DNA from: Eubacteriales bacterium
GTDB taxonomy: Bacteria; Bacillota; Clostridia; Lachnospirales; Lachnospiraceae
Direction of reading: 5' to 3'
Length of the DNA stretch: 62,512 nt
NCBI GenBank assembly: GCA_030526005.1
Contig: JAUNDP010000013.1
Location: 1 to 62,512 of the forward strand
A program made the translations under genes and the position numbers. This document shows positions 27,173 to 35,483 of the stretch, piece after piece. The notes under the pieces were generated by a model. The model ran no database searches. It saw only the letters and a program-made list of their open reading frames with translations, and was not told the origin of the DNA. How positions within the stretch are numbered: position 1 is the stretch's first letter; every line of letters starts with the position of its first letter.

Positions 27173-27220
27173 AAAAAATGATCTTGCAGGTAAAGTAAAA
27201 ACCAGTGGGATCATTTTTTT
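27173..27220 (+). terminator. Rho-independent terminator of the GTPase-nuclease gene
   Basis: AAAAAATGATC (27173-27183) pairs with GATCATTTTTTT (27209-27220), giving a stem with its own T-tail. Confidence 0.8.
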
Positions 27221-27230
27221 GTGATGATTA

Positions 27231-27277
27231 CGTTAAATCTATGTGAAAAACAGATAAAATTTTACATAGATTTAACA
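27231..27277. promoter_or_regulatory. Two inverted Pho-box-like repeats upstream of the Na/Pi symporter
   Basis: Plus strand 27261-27277 reads TTTACA-TAGAT-TTAACA, matching the PhoP box pattern of TTnACA hexamers with 5-nt spacing. Minus strand 27247-27231 reads TTCACA-TAGAT-TTAACG, a near copy in opposite orientation. Together they form a 13-bp perfect inverted repeat (27232-27244 and 27264-27276). A probable -10 (TATGAT, 27310-27315) lies 32 bp downstream. Confidence 0.6.
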
Positions 27278-27393
27278 TAACAGGAACGGAAAACTTTACA
27301 TTGCAATGATATGATAAGATTGTAAATTTCGCGAACAGAAAAATATGAAAGTACACAGAAAGAGAAAAAGCAAAGAAGTGTAAAGGAGAACAT

Positions 27394-29088
27394 ATGAATC
27401 AGACATTGGAAATTCTATTTGGTTTGTTTGGTGGGTTAGCCATTTTCATCTTCGGTATGAATATGATGAGCGAATGTCTGCAAAAAGCAGCCGGTGAGAA
27501 GATGAAAGCAATCTTAGGTGTGCTGACACGAAATCCTGTGATGGGAGTTCTGGCAGGTGCGCTGGCAACAGCAGTTTTACAGAGCAGCAGTGCGACGACA
27601 GTTATGGTAATCGGTTTTGTAAGCGCCGGATTGATGACACTGCCTCAGGGTATCTCTGTTATTCTGGGAGCAAATATCGGAACAACGATCACAGCTCAGA
27701 TTATTGCATTTAAGATCAGCGATTACATTTATCTGATTATTTTCCTGGGATTTTTACTTTCTTTTATTGTAAAATCAGAAAAAGTAAAAAATATCGGACA
27801 GACTATTTTTGCATTCGGTCTCTTATTTTTAGGAATTGAGACAATGGGAGACGTGATGAAGCCGCTGGCTTCCAGCCCGATCTTTATAGATATGATTGAA
27901 AGAGTATCGGATATTCCAGTTCTGGGCGTAGCGGTAGGAACGCTGATGACGCTCGTTGTGCAGAGCAGCAGTGCGACGATTGCGGTTCTTCAGAATTTTG
28001 CGACTCAGGCAGGACCGGATGGAGTGACAAGTGTGCTGGGACTGGCAGGAGCGATTCCGATTCTGTTAGGAGACAACATCGGAACGACAATCACAGCTGT
28101 TCTGGCAAGTATCGGACAGTCTAAAAATGCGAAACGTACGGCTGTCGCACATTGTGTATTTAATATTACAGGATGCTTCCTGTTTATCTGGTTTATTGGA
28201 CCATTTGCAAATTTCATCACATGGCTGTCGCCAAAAGGACCGGAAGTAGAAGTAATTTCCCGTCAGATTGCAAATGCGCATACGACATTTAACGTTGTAA
28301 TGACCTTGATCTGGCTGCCGCTGATCTGGCTGATGGTAAAGATTGTAATGCGCCTGATTCCGGATGGAAAGGGTCAGAAAGTGGAGACAAAAGAGCCTGT
28401 TTTCTTAGATGAGAAGATGGTGAATCAGCCGGCAGCAGCGCTGCAGATGGTAGCAAGAGAAACTCTTCGCTGCAGTGATATTGTAGGGAAAATGGTAAAA
28501 GAAATTAAAGCTGCCGTAAAGAAAAGAGACAAAAAGATGCTCGACAGAATCAAAGAGGAGAGTGAGACGGTTCATTATCTTCAGGGAAAAATCATGGAAT
28601 ATCTGACGAATATGTTTTCAAGCGGTGTTCTGACTGAGGAACAGGCCACACAAACAGCAGGACTGATGTATGTACTCAGTGATATCGAACGAATCGGAAG
28701 TCTGTGCACGGAAGTGGGAGCAAATTTGACGGAGAATCTGGATCAGAAATATGAATATTCAGAGGAAGCGTTGGAAGATGTATCTGAAAGTTTAAATATG
28801 ATCGAAGAGATCTATGAAAAGGCGCTGCAGCTGATCAAGACAGGAAACGTATCAGATGTTCAAAAAATCATGGAGAAGAAGGAAAAGATTCAAAATCTGG
28901 ATCTTCAGATGCGCAAGAGTCATATGATCCGTGTCAGTGAAGGAAAATGTAAGGCAGAGCTGACAAGTTCTTTTGCAAAAATTCTGCATGATATTGACAG
29001 AATGAAGAACTCCTGCACAAATATTGCAGATATTGCGATCCAGAAAGTGAATGTGCCATATTTTATCGGAGATCTAGGAAAGAAATAA
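27394..29088 (+). CDS. Na/Pi cotransporter family protein with C-terminal PhoU-like domain
   Basis: A 564-residue membrane protein of the NptA/PNaS family. The two inverted halves carry the signature QSSSATT (residue about 63) and QSSSATIAV (about 190), and GANIGTTITAQI and GDNIGTTITAVL. The C-terminal 210 residues are cytoplasmic and helical (PhoU-like: AAALQMVARETLRCSDIVGK, YVLSDIERIGSLCTEVGANL). It imports phosphate with sodium. The start follows AAAGGAG. Pho-box-like repeats upstream suggest induction on phosphate limitation. Monocistronic. Confidence 0.93.
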   Translation: MNQTLEILFGLFGGLAIFIFGMNMMSECLQKAAGEKMKAILGVLTRNPVMGVLAGALATAVLQSSSATTVMVIGFVSAGLMTLPQGISVILGANIGTTITAQIIAFKISDYIYLIIFLGFLLSFIVKSEKVKNIGQTIFAFGLLFLGIETMGDVMKPLASSPIFIDMIERVSDIPVLGVAVGTLMTLVVQSSSATIAVLQNFATQAGPDGVTSVLGLAGAIPILLGDNIGTTITAVLASIGQSKNAKRTAVAHCVFNITGCFLFIWFIGPFANFITWLSPKGPEVEVISRQIANAHTTFNVVMTLIWLPLIWLMVKIVMRLIPDGKGQKVETKEPVFLDEKMVNQPAAALQMVARETLRCSDIVGKMVKEIKAAVKKRDKKMLDRIKEESETVHYLQGKIMEYLTNMFSSGVLTEEQATQTAGLMYVLSDIERIGSLCTEVGANLTENLDQKYEYSEEALEDVSESLNMIEEIYEKALQLIKTGNVSDVQKIMEKKEKIQNLDLQMRKSHMIRVSEGKCKAELTSSFAKILHDIDRMKNSCTNIADIAIQKVNVPYFIGDLGKK

Positions 29089-29103
29089 AAGCAGAATCAA
29101 AAT

Positions 29104-29192
29104 AAAAATAAGGTTTTTGGTTTGCCTGTTCAAAAAAAGGGAATGTAAAAAATTCCGAGCTGACAGAGCGGCAAATCAGGGACCTTATTTTT
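29104..29192 (+). terminator. Branched structured terminator after the Na/Pi gene
   Basis: Outer stem AAAAATAAGGT / ACCTTATTTTT (29104-29114 with 29182-29192). Inside are GGTTTGCC / GGCAAATC (29119-29126, 29170-29177) and GGAAT / ATTCC (29140-29144, 29152-29156). T-runs follow the outer stem. It is longer than an ordinary terminator and may be a stable 3'-UTR RNA. Confidence 0.55.
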
Positions 29193-29282
29193 GTATTGTA
29201 TATGTATTTAAAAAATAGAATAAAAAAAGGATAAAAAAACAATAAAAAATAAGATTTGCAAGAGATCTTTTTTTGTCGATAA

Positions 29283-29311
29283 TTGCATATTTTTGAAAAC
29301 CATGATATGAT
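29283..29311 (+). promoter_or_regulatory. Promoter of the CmpB-type membrane protein gene
   Basis: TTGCAT at 29283-29288, a 17-bp spacer and TATGAT at 29306-29311, giving a leader of about 40 nt. Confidence 0.55.
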
Positions 29312-29359
29312 AAATGAGCATGAAAAAAGACAGGTGGGAAAGAAAAAGAGGTATTATGA

Positions 29360-30676
29360 ATGAACCATTCAATTTATCAGCTGCTGTGGTATTTTTTGAT
29401 TTATTCTTTTGTCGGATGGTGTTTGGAGATTGTCTATGCGGCAGTGAGAAAAAAGCGTTTTTTAAATAGAGGAATTTTAAATGGACCGCTCTGCCCGGTC
29501 TATGGACTAGGCATGATTTTCAGTCTTATTTTTTTTCGCTCTTTGACAGACAATTTCATATTTCTGGCAATCGGATGCGGGGCTGTGGCAACCGTAGTAG
29601 AATTTTTTACCGGGATACTGCTGGAGAAGCTGTTTAAAAAGAGATGGTGGGATTATTCTGATTATAAATATAATTTAGGCGGTTATGTGTGTCTTCCATT
29701 TTCTATTATATGGGGAATCATTGCTGCTCTGGCGATCAAATTTGTTCAGCCGCTGCTTGGCGCTGTGCTCGATCTGATCCCTGTATTCATAGGACAGATT
29801 CTGCTGATTGCAGCATTTGTGATCGTTGGAATTGACATTATCAGCGTGCTGGGTATTATTTTTGAGGTTCAGAAATATAACAAAAAGGTGGAAGATCTGG
29901 CGGAGAGTATGCACCAGATTTCAAATAAACTGGGAAGAAAGATTTTTTTATCCATTGAGCGGCGTATGACAAAAGCACATCCGCCAGTGGAAGTGGATGC
30001 CTCCTCGAAGCAGACAAAGAAAAAGGATATTTTTGCATATGGATGCAGTTTTTATAAATTGGTATGGCTGTTTTTTATCGGTGCATTCTTAGGGGATGTG
30101 ATCGAGACGGTTTTCTGCCGTTTTTCCATGGGCAGATGGATGAGCAGAAGCAGTGTTGTCTATGGCGATTTCAGTATTGTATGGGGACTAGGAGTTGTTG
30201 TTCTGACAGCAATGCTTTATCGCTATAAGGACAAAAAGATTTCTTTTATCTTTCTGTTTGGAACAGTGATGGGCGGCGCGTATGAATATATCTGCAGCGT
30301 TTTTACAGAGATTGTATTTGGAACGGTATTCTGGGATTACAGTAAGATTCCGTTTAATCTGGGAGGAAGAATCAATCTTTTGTTCTGCTTCTTCTGGGGA
30401 GTAGCTGCCGTACTCTGGATTAAATTTGCTTATATAAAGCTGTCGGCTCTGATCGAAAAAGTACCGAAAAAACTGGGAAAAGTTTTGAGCTGGGTGATGA
30501 TTGTATTCATGATTTTCAATATGTTGATTTCGGCGGCAGCTCTTGACCGATATACGCACCGCGCTATGGGTCAGAAGGCTTCCACAGAGGTGGAAAAACT
30601 GCTGGATGAATATTTCCCGGATGAGAGAATGGAAAAAGTTTATCCGAGTGCGATTATGAGAAATGGAAAAAAATAA
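29360..30676 (+). CDS. Putative membrane protein with two CmpB-type (PF06541-like) domains
   Basis: A 438-residue polytopic membrane protein. Two homologous halves are visible: residues 1-150 (YFLIYSFVGWCLEIVYAAVR, RGILNGPLCPVYGLGMIF, WWDYSDYKYNLGGYVCL) and residues 225-390 (KLVWLFFIGAFLGDVIETVF, SSVVYGDFSIVWGLG, FWDYSKIPFNLGGRINLLF). Databases label the family ABC_trans_CmpB or 'putative ABC transporter permease', but no ATPase is adjacent and transport is unproven. The repeated W-D-Y-S and N-L-G-G motifs suggest a conserved membrane pocket. The function is unknown. Confidence 0.8.
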   Translation: MNHSIYQLLWYFLIYSFVGWCLEIVYAAVRKKRFLNRGILNGPLCPVYGLGMIFSLIFFRSLTDNFIFLAIGCGAVATVVEFFTGILLEKLFKKRWWDYSDYKYNLGGYVCLPFSIIWGIIAALAIKFVQPLLGAVLDLIPVFIGQILLIAAFVIVGIDIISVLGIIFEVQKYNKKVEDLAESMHQISNKLGRKIFLSIERRMTKAHPPVEVDASSKQTKKKDIFAYGCSFYKLVWLFFIGAFLGDVIETVFCRFSMGRWMSRSSVVYGDFSIVWGLGVVVLTAMLYRYKDKKISFIFLFGTVMGGAYEYICSVFTEIVFGTVFWDYSKIPFNLGGRINLLFCFFWGVAAVLWIKFAYIKLSALIEKVPKKLGKVLSWVMIVFMIFNMLISAAALDRYTHRAMGQKASTEVEKLLDEYFPDERMEKVYPSAIMRNGKK

Positions 30677-30754
30677 GACAGATTGCTGTGCGCGGTGGTG
30701 CGATGGGCTGAGAAAATCAGCGCAGACATCATCGGTACAGCAGTCTGTTTTTTT
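30676..30754 (+). terminator. Terminator after the CmpB-type gene
   Basis: A 12-bp stem, ACAGATTGCTGT / ACAGCAGTCTGT (one G-U pair), enclosing a 47-nt internal region and followed by seven T. The stem begins right behind the stop codon. Confidence 0.65.
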
Positions 30755-30936
30755 GTGGTACAAATCAGGTTTTACTGAAATTTTACAATACCTTGATGGA
30801 AGAAAAGAAGAAAAACGGATAAGATAAAAAGGACAGGAAAGAATAAGAAGAAAGGATCATCTGCATAAAAAAAGAAAACAGAAGAAAGGTGCAGACCAGA
30901 CAATGAAAAGGAGATTGTCTGAGAATGGGATAAAAG

Positions 30937-31593
30937 ATGACATACGAAGAAATCCGAAAAAATGAAGAAATTAATCTTTTGATTGAAAAAGGCAATGAAG
31001 TGCTTGGAACCCTTGGATATACAGAACACTCAAAAAAACACGCGGCAAAAGTCGCCGCATCAGCGGGAAAAATTTTAAAAGAATTAGGATATAAAAAGCA
31101 TTCGATTGAACTTGCGAAGATCGCCGGATATATGCATGATATCGGAAACAGCATCAATCGGCATGACCATGCGCAGAGCGGTGCAATTCTGGCATATCAG
31201 ATCTTAAAGGAAATGAAAATGCCGCTGGAAGATGTGCTTGTGATCTCATCAGCGATCGGAAACCATGATGAGGGAACGGGGACAGCTATCGATGTGGTGT
31301 CTGCAGCGCTTATTCTGGCAGATAAGACAGACGTGCGCAGAAACAGAGTGCGCAATCGGGTGACAGCCAGTTTTGATGCGCATGATCGTGTCAATTATGC
31401 CGTACTTTCAGTAAAGCTGTCCGTTGATAAAGAGAAAAAAGTGATTCAGATGGATATGGAACTGGACGATACGATGTGTACCGTTATGGACTACTTTGAG
31501 ATTTTTCTTCAGAGAATGATGATGTGCAGAAGGGCGGCAGAAGTGCTGGGATGCAAATTTAAACTGACGGCAAATGGAAGTAAGTTATGTTAA
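30937..31593 (+). CDS. HD-domain phosphohydrolase-like protein
   Basis: A 218-residue cytoplasmic protein with an HD metal-dependent phosphohydrolase fold. Metal ligands are visible in YTEHSKKHAAKVA (residue about 30), IAGYMHDIGNSINRHDHAQS (about 66-85) and SAIGNHDEG (about 106). The HD pair HDIGN is intact, so catalytic activity on a nucleotide or phosphoester is plausible. The substrate is unknown. The last 80 residues form a separate alpha/beta part. The ribosome site is weak (GGGAT), and a purine-rich stretch of about 180 bases without features precedes it. Confidence 0.82.
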   Translation: MTYEEIRKNEEINLLIEKGNEVLGTLGYTEHSKKHAAKVAASAGKILKELGYKKHSIELAKIAGYMHDIGNSINRHDHAQSGAILAYQILKEMKMPLEDVLVISSAIGNHDEGTGTAIDVVSAALILADKTDVRRNRVRNRVTASFDAHDRVNYAVLSVKLSVDKEKKVIQMDMELDDTMCTVMDYFEIFLQRMMMCRRAAEVLGCKFKLTANGSKLC

Positions 31594-31654
31594 AGATAGA
31601 TAAAATAGAATTCAAATATAAGAACATTGTATTGCAGCATTTTTGTATAAGAGA

Positions 31655-31698
31655 AAAGCATTGTCAGTGAGAAAAAATTCTCAGACAATGCTTTTTTC
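31655..31698 (+). terminator. Rho-independent terminator of the HD-domain gene
   Basis: Stem AAAGCATTGTC / GACAATGCTTT with an inner TGAGAA / TTCTCA pairing, followed by T-run. Confidence 0.88.
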
Positions 31699-31785
31699 TT
31701 TCTATAAAGAGGGAAATGTGTTAAGATGGACGTCATAGCGCTTTGAAAAAGCAGTGATAAAATCAGAAAGGAGAATAAATAAAGA

Positions 31786-33087
31786 ATGCAATCAGGAATA
31801 AAAAAGGAGTTTTTTAAGTACATTTCCTCTAACATTATGGGGATGATCGGATTGTCGTGCTATATTTTGGCAGATACCTATTTTATTGCTGCAAAGATGG
31901 GAAGTCAGGGGCTGACATCTTTGAATCTAGCGATTTCTATCTACAGTTTTATTAACGGACTGGGATTGATGATTGGAATCGGAGCAGCGACAAGATTTGG
32001 AATTTATCGCTCACAGTCAAGACAGAAGGAGGCTGACGAGACATTTACATCGGCTGTATTTTTAGGCGGATTTTTTGGAATACTTCTGCTCGCAATAGGA
32101 GTAATTGGAGCAGAGAAGCTGTCCTTTCTCCTAGGAGCCAGAGGGGAAATCCTTCCGATGACAACAGTATATCTCAGAACAATTTTATGCTTTTCCCCAT
32201 GTTTTTTACTCAACAATATTTTTCTGGCATTTGTGAGAAACGATAAGGCGCCGCAGCTTGCCATGGCGGGTATGCTGCTTGGAAGCCTTACTAATATTGT
32301 GATGGATTATATTTTTATTTTTCCGCTCGATCTTGGTATGTTCGGCGCTGCATTTGCAACAGGAACAGCGCCCGTTGTCAGCATGATCGTCCTCTTACTT
32401 CACAGGATAAAAAAGAGAAACCATTTTCATTTCAGCAGAGTTCTCGTACCGGTGAAACAGATGATTCATTTTTGCTCTCTTGGTGTTTCGGCGCTGATCA
32501 ATGAGATCTCTTCCGGTATTGTGCTGATTGTATTTAATCTTTTGATTTTACAATTAGAAGGAGATATGGGCGTGGCGGCATATGGGATTGTGGCAAACTT
32601 AGCTCTTGTTGCTGTCTCTATTTTTACAGGAATTTCACAGGGAGCGCAGCCGATGATCAGTCGTTTTTATGGAAAAAAGGATAGAGAAGGCGCGCGGAAA
32701 GTATGCCGATATGGGATTATCGTATCGCTTTGTTTTGGAATTTTACTGTTTTTATGTGTTCTCTTTTTTACGCCTCAGCTTGTTCAGGTCTTTAACAGTG
32801 AACACGATCCGGCGCTTGCAAAAATGGCAGAGGAGGGACTCCGTCTTTATTTTATCGGTTTTCTGTTTGTGGGAGTCAATATCATCACGGCGGCTTATCT
32901 GGCTGCGATCGAAGAGGCGGCAAAATCGTTTCAGATTTCTGTCTTCCGTGGGATGATTGGAATTCTGATCTTTGCACTCGGACTGTCAGCTGTATTTCAT
33001 ATGAAAGGAATCTGGATCGCTTTTCCATGTACGGAGGCAGCAGCGCTTGTGTTGTCTTGGCGATGTATTCGGAAAGAAAAAGCATAA
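31786..33087 (+). CDS. MATE-family efflux transporter
   Basis: A 433-residue, twelve-helix MATE protein, distinct from the one at 20.2 kb. The opening YISSNIMGMIGLSCYILADT and YFIAAKMGSQGLTSLNLAIS resembles the clostridial MepA-like group. The second repeat begins CSLGVSALINEISSGIVLIV and contains GISQGAQPMISRFYGKKD. It follows AAAGGAG, ends 75 bases before a cobalamin riboswitch leader and is probably monocistronic. Likely exports drugs or metabolites; substrate unknown. Confidence 0.9.
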   Translation: MQSGIKKEFFKYISSNIMGMIGLSCYILADTYFIAAKMGSQGLTSLNLAISIYSFINGLGLMIGIGAATRFGIYRSQSRQKEADETFTSAVFLGGFFGILLLAIGVIGAEKLSFLLGARGEILPMTTVYLRTILCFSPCFLLNNIFLAFVRNDKAPQLAMAGMLLGSLTNIVMDYIFIFPLDLGMFGAAFATGTAPVVSMIVLLLHRIKKRNHFHFSRVLVPVKQMIHFCSLGVSALINEISSGIVLIVFNLLILQLEGDMGVAAYGIVANLALVAVSIFTGISQGAQPMISRFYGKKDREGARKVCRYGIIVSLCFGILLFLCVLFFTPQLVQVFNSEHDPALAKMAEEGLRLYFIGFLFVGVNIITAAYLAAIEEAAKSFQISVFRGMIGILIFALGLSAVFHMKGIWIAFPCTEAAALVLSWRCIRKEKA

Positions 33088-33162
33088 AAGAAATGAAAGA
33101 TGGGAAAAGACCTTGTCTTTTAAAGGAGAGTGTGCTATATTAAAAAAGAACAAAATAAAAAG

Positions 33163-33330
33163 TAACAGGTGCGAAAGTCGAATTGTCGACTGTAGTTAAA
33201 AGGGAAACAGGTGAAAATCCTGTGCGATCTCGTCACTGTAATCATGGAGCAAAAGATCAATATGCCACTGGGAAACTGGGAAGGTGATTTTTTGTGAGGA
33301 TATGTAAGTCAGGAGACCTGCCTGCTGCTG
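33163..33330 (+). promoter_or_regulatory. Cobalamin (B12) riboswitch
   Basis: The conserved elements appear in order: GGGAAACAGGTGAAAATCCT (33202 onward) with the following CTCGTCACTGTAA, then GCCACTGGGAAACTGGGAAGG (split: GCCACTGGG, AAACTGGGAAGG), and the B12 box AAGTCAGGAGACCTGCC at 33306-33322. It lies upstream of an exported CbiK-type gene and an ABC importer, so adenosylcobalamin or another corrinoid should repress that operon. Confidence 0.93.
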
Positions 33331-33349
33331 GTACGGAAACATGGTTTTC

Positions 33350-33447
33350 AGGTCACGAGTAATTGGCTGTACCGATAGAAATAGAGAATTTTTCATTCTG
33401 TTTTTATGTGACCTTTTGTCTTTGGACGAAAGGTCTTTCTTTTTCTT
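33350..33447 (+). terminator. Riboswitch expression platform: terminator with competing antiterminator
   Basis: The terminator hairpin is GACCTTTTGTC (33410-33420) with GACGAAAGGTC (33425-33435), then TTTCTTTTTC. An upstream segment AGGTCAC (33350-33356) is perfectly complementary to GTGACCT (33408-33414), which overlaps the 5' arm of the terminator. The two pairings exclude each other, as expected for transcriptional control by the riboswitch. Confidence 0.7.
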
Positions 33448-33564
33448 GGATTTTTTCAGGCAAAAGAAAATTGCGCAGGCGGCGTGGCGTCATGTTCCGG
33501 TCAATTCAAACTGGTGCAAAGCATCAGAATATAAAAAAAGTCGCATAGCGCAAAGGAGGAAAAA

Positions 33565-34449
33565 ATGAAAAAGAATGGAAAAGCAATGACAATGGCTGTG
33601 GCAATGGCAGCGCTGGCAATGGGAAGTCTGTCCGTCTGTGCGGAGGAAACAGCTGCAAAGGATCAGGCAATCTTAGTCGTAAGCTTTGGAACAAGCTACA
33701 ATGACAGCAGAGAGGTCACAATCGGAGGAATCGAAGGGGCGATTGAAGAAGCATTCCCGGAGTATGATGTAAGAAGAGCCTTCACAAGCCAGATTATCAT
33801 TGACAAGTTAGAAGAGCGCGACGGACTGGAGATTGACAATGTAGGAGAAGCGCTTGACAGAGCGGTGGAAGATGGTGTGAAAACATTGATTGTTCAGCCG
33901 ACTCATTTGATGGATGGACTGGAGTACAATGATGTAGTCGATGAGATCGCAGAATATGCAGACCAGTTTGAAAAAGTAGTGATCGGGGAGCCGCTTCTGA
34001 CAAGCGATGAAGACTTTAAAAATGTGGCAAAGGCAATCACAGAGGCGACAGCAGAATATGACGATGGAGAGAACGCAATCTGTTTCATGGGACATGGAAC
34101 AGAAGCAGAGTCAAATGAAGTTTATACAAAACTTCAGGATGTACTGACGGAAGAAGGATTTGAAAATTATTTTGTCGGTACCGTGGAGGCAGCGCCGACT
34201 CTGGAAGATGTTTTGAATCAGGTAAAAGAAGGCGAGTATAAAAAAGTAGTTCTGGAACCTTTGATGGTTGTCGCAGGAGATCATGCAAACAATGATATGG
34301 CAGGAGACGAAGAAGGTTCCTGGAAGACGGAGTTTGAAGCAGCTGGATACGAGGTGGAATGTCTGATCAAAGGACTGGGAGAAATGGAAACGATCCAGCA
34401 GATCTATGTGGATCATACAAAGAGCGCAATCGACAGTCTCTCTGAATAA
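33565..34449 (+). CDS. cbiK: Exported CbiK-type sirohydrochlorin cobaltochelatase
   Basis: A 294-residue CbiK-family class II chelatase preceded by a signal peptide (KAMTMAVAMAALAMGSLSVC, cleaved near CAEE). Active-site positions of Salmonella CbiK (His145, Glu175, His207) correspond to His177 in MGHGTE, Glu208 in VGTVEAAP and His240 in VVAGDHANND, at matching spacing. The normal enzyme is cytosolic and inserts Co2+ into sirohydrochlorin. Here it would act outside the membrane, as the periplasmic CbiK of Desulfovibrio does. No other cobalamin synthesis genes are nearby. It is the first gene behind a B12 riboswitch and is followed by a surface lipoprotein and an ABC importer. Inference: cobalt or tetrapyrrole capture and remodelling at the cell surface. 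Confidence 0.88.
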   Translation: MKKNGKAMTMAVAMAALAMGSLSVCAEETAAKDQAILVVSFGTSYNDSREVTIGGIEGAIEEAFPEYDVRRAFTSQIIIDKLEERDGLEIDNVGEALDRAVEDGVKTLIVQPTHLMDGLEYNDVVDEIAEYADQFEKVVIGEPLLTSDEDFKNVAKAITEATAEYDDGENAICFMGHGTEAESNEVYTKLQDVLTEEGFENYFVGTVEAAPTLEDVLNQVKEGEYKKVVLEPLMVVAGDHANNDMAGDEEGSWKTEFEAAGYEVECLIKGLGEMETIQQIYVDHTKSAIDSLSE

Positions 34450-34567
34450 TCAGCTTAAAAAGAGTTTCAGAAAGTTAGAACAGAAAATTGTATTAAAAAA
34501 ATAAGAAAAAACATTCAGAAACAGAAAAAAGTTTTTTGCTTTACGATGAAAAATAAAGGAACAGGAA

Positions 34568-34597
34568 AGGGATGCACGGCATAGTCTGTGCATCCCT
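34568..34597 (+). other. Intercistronic 10-bp hairpin
   Basis: A perfect stem AGGGATGCAC / GTGCATCCCT with a 10-nt loop, between cbiK and the next gene. There is no T-run, so it is more likely an mRNA stability or translation element than a terminator. A nominal ATG at 34572 falls inside the stem and is not used as the start here. Confidence 0.6.
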
Positions 34598-34607
34598 ATG
34601 TGGGTAT

Positions 34608-35483
34608 ATGAAGATGAAAAGATTTAAGATGACAGTAGTATCGCTTTTTCTTGCAGGATGCCTCGGCGCAGGATGCTATGCAGCTGAAACAGAAAACAGC
34701 CAGGTTGCTTCCCCGGAGGAGATGGCTCCGGCAGAAGATATCACAGAGGAGGGAATGGTTCCGATTGAAGGATCCCAGATCAAAGATGGAACGTACGAAA
34801 TCGAAGTGGATTCCAGTTCAAAAATGTTTCGGATTGTGGAATGTGAGCTGACTGTTAAAGATGGCAGCATGACGGCAGTGATGACAATGAGTGGGGATGG
34901 ATATTTAAAAGTATATATGGGAACCGGGGAGGAGGCAGTGGAAGCTTCTGAGGAAGAGTATATCGCTTTTAAAGAAGACAGCGAAGGACGCCAGACATAC
35001 GAAGTGCCGGTAGAAGCGCTTGACAAGGGTATTGACTGTGCAGCATGGAGTAAAAAGAAAGAAAAGTGGTATGACCGCACTCTCGTATTTCGTGCGGCTT
35101 CCTTGCCCCAGGAGGCAATCCATGATTCTGCTCTTACAAAGGCAGAAGATTTGAAGTTAGAAGACGGTTTCTATCAGGTCGATGTGGTTTTAGAAGGCGG
35201 ATCTGGAAAGACAACGGTGGAATCACCGGCAAAAATGCAGGTGGAAGATGGAAAAATTACAGCGCAGATTATATTCAGCAGTCCATATTATGACTATATG
35301 ATTGTGGATGAAGTGAAATATTTGCCGGTCAACACAGAAGGAAATTCAACATTTGAAATTCCTGTCACGGTATTTGACTGGAATATTGCAGTAACAGCAG
35401 ACACAGTGGCGATGAGCGCACCGCATGAGATTGATTATACACTGCACTTTGATTCTTCTTCCATCGAAAAGGAAGAAAAATAA
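34608..35483 (+). CDS. Surface lipoprotein with two beta-rich repeats (NEAT-like?)
   Basis: A 291-residue exported protein. The start at 34608 (or 34614) is chosen because MKMKRFKMTVVSLFLAGC gives a proper lipoprotein signal with lipobox LAGC. The mature part has an acidic spacer and two homologous domains: DGTYEIEVDSSSKMFRIVEC to RTLVFRAASLP (about residues 47-165) and DGFYQVDVVLEGGSGKTTVE to TLHFDSSS (about 185-285). The layout resembles clostridial cell-surface repeats and haem-binding NEAT domains, but the haem Tyr motif is not certain. Its position between cbiK and an SBP suggests a ligand-capture role. Its stop overlaps the next start (TAATG). Confidence 0.65.
   Translation: MKMKRFKMTVVSLFLAGCLGAGCYAAETENSQVASPEEMAPAEDITEEGMVPIEGSQIKDGTYEIEVDSSSKMFRIVECELTVKDGSMTAVMTMSGDGYLKVYMGTGEEAVEASEEEYIAFKEDSEGRQTYEVPVEALDKGIDCAAWSKKKEKWYDRTLVFRAASLPQEAIHDSALTKAEDLKLEDGFYQVDVVLEGGSGKTTVESPAKMQVEDGKITAQIIFSSPYYDYMIVDEVKYLPVNTEGNSTFEIPVTVFDWNIAVTADTVAMSAPHEIDYTLHFDSSSIEKEEK

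Noticed and set aside
33565-34449. CbiK as an ordinary member of an anaerobic B12 biosynthesis operon
   Set aside because: No cbi or cob biosynthetic gene is present around it, and it has an export signal.
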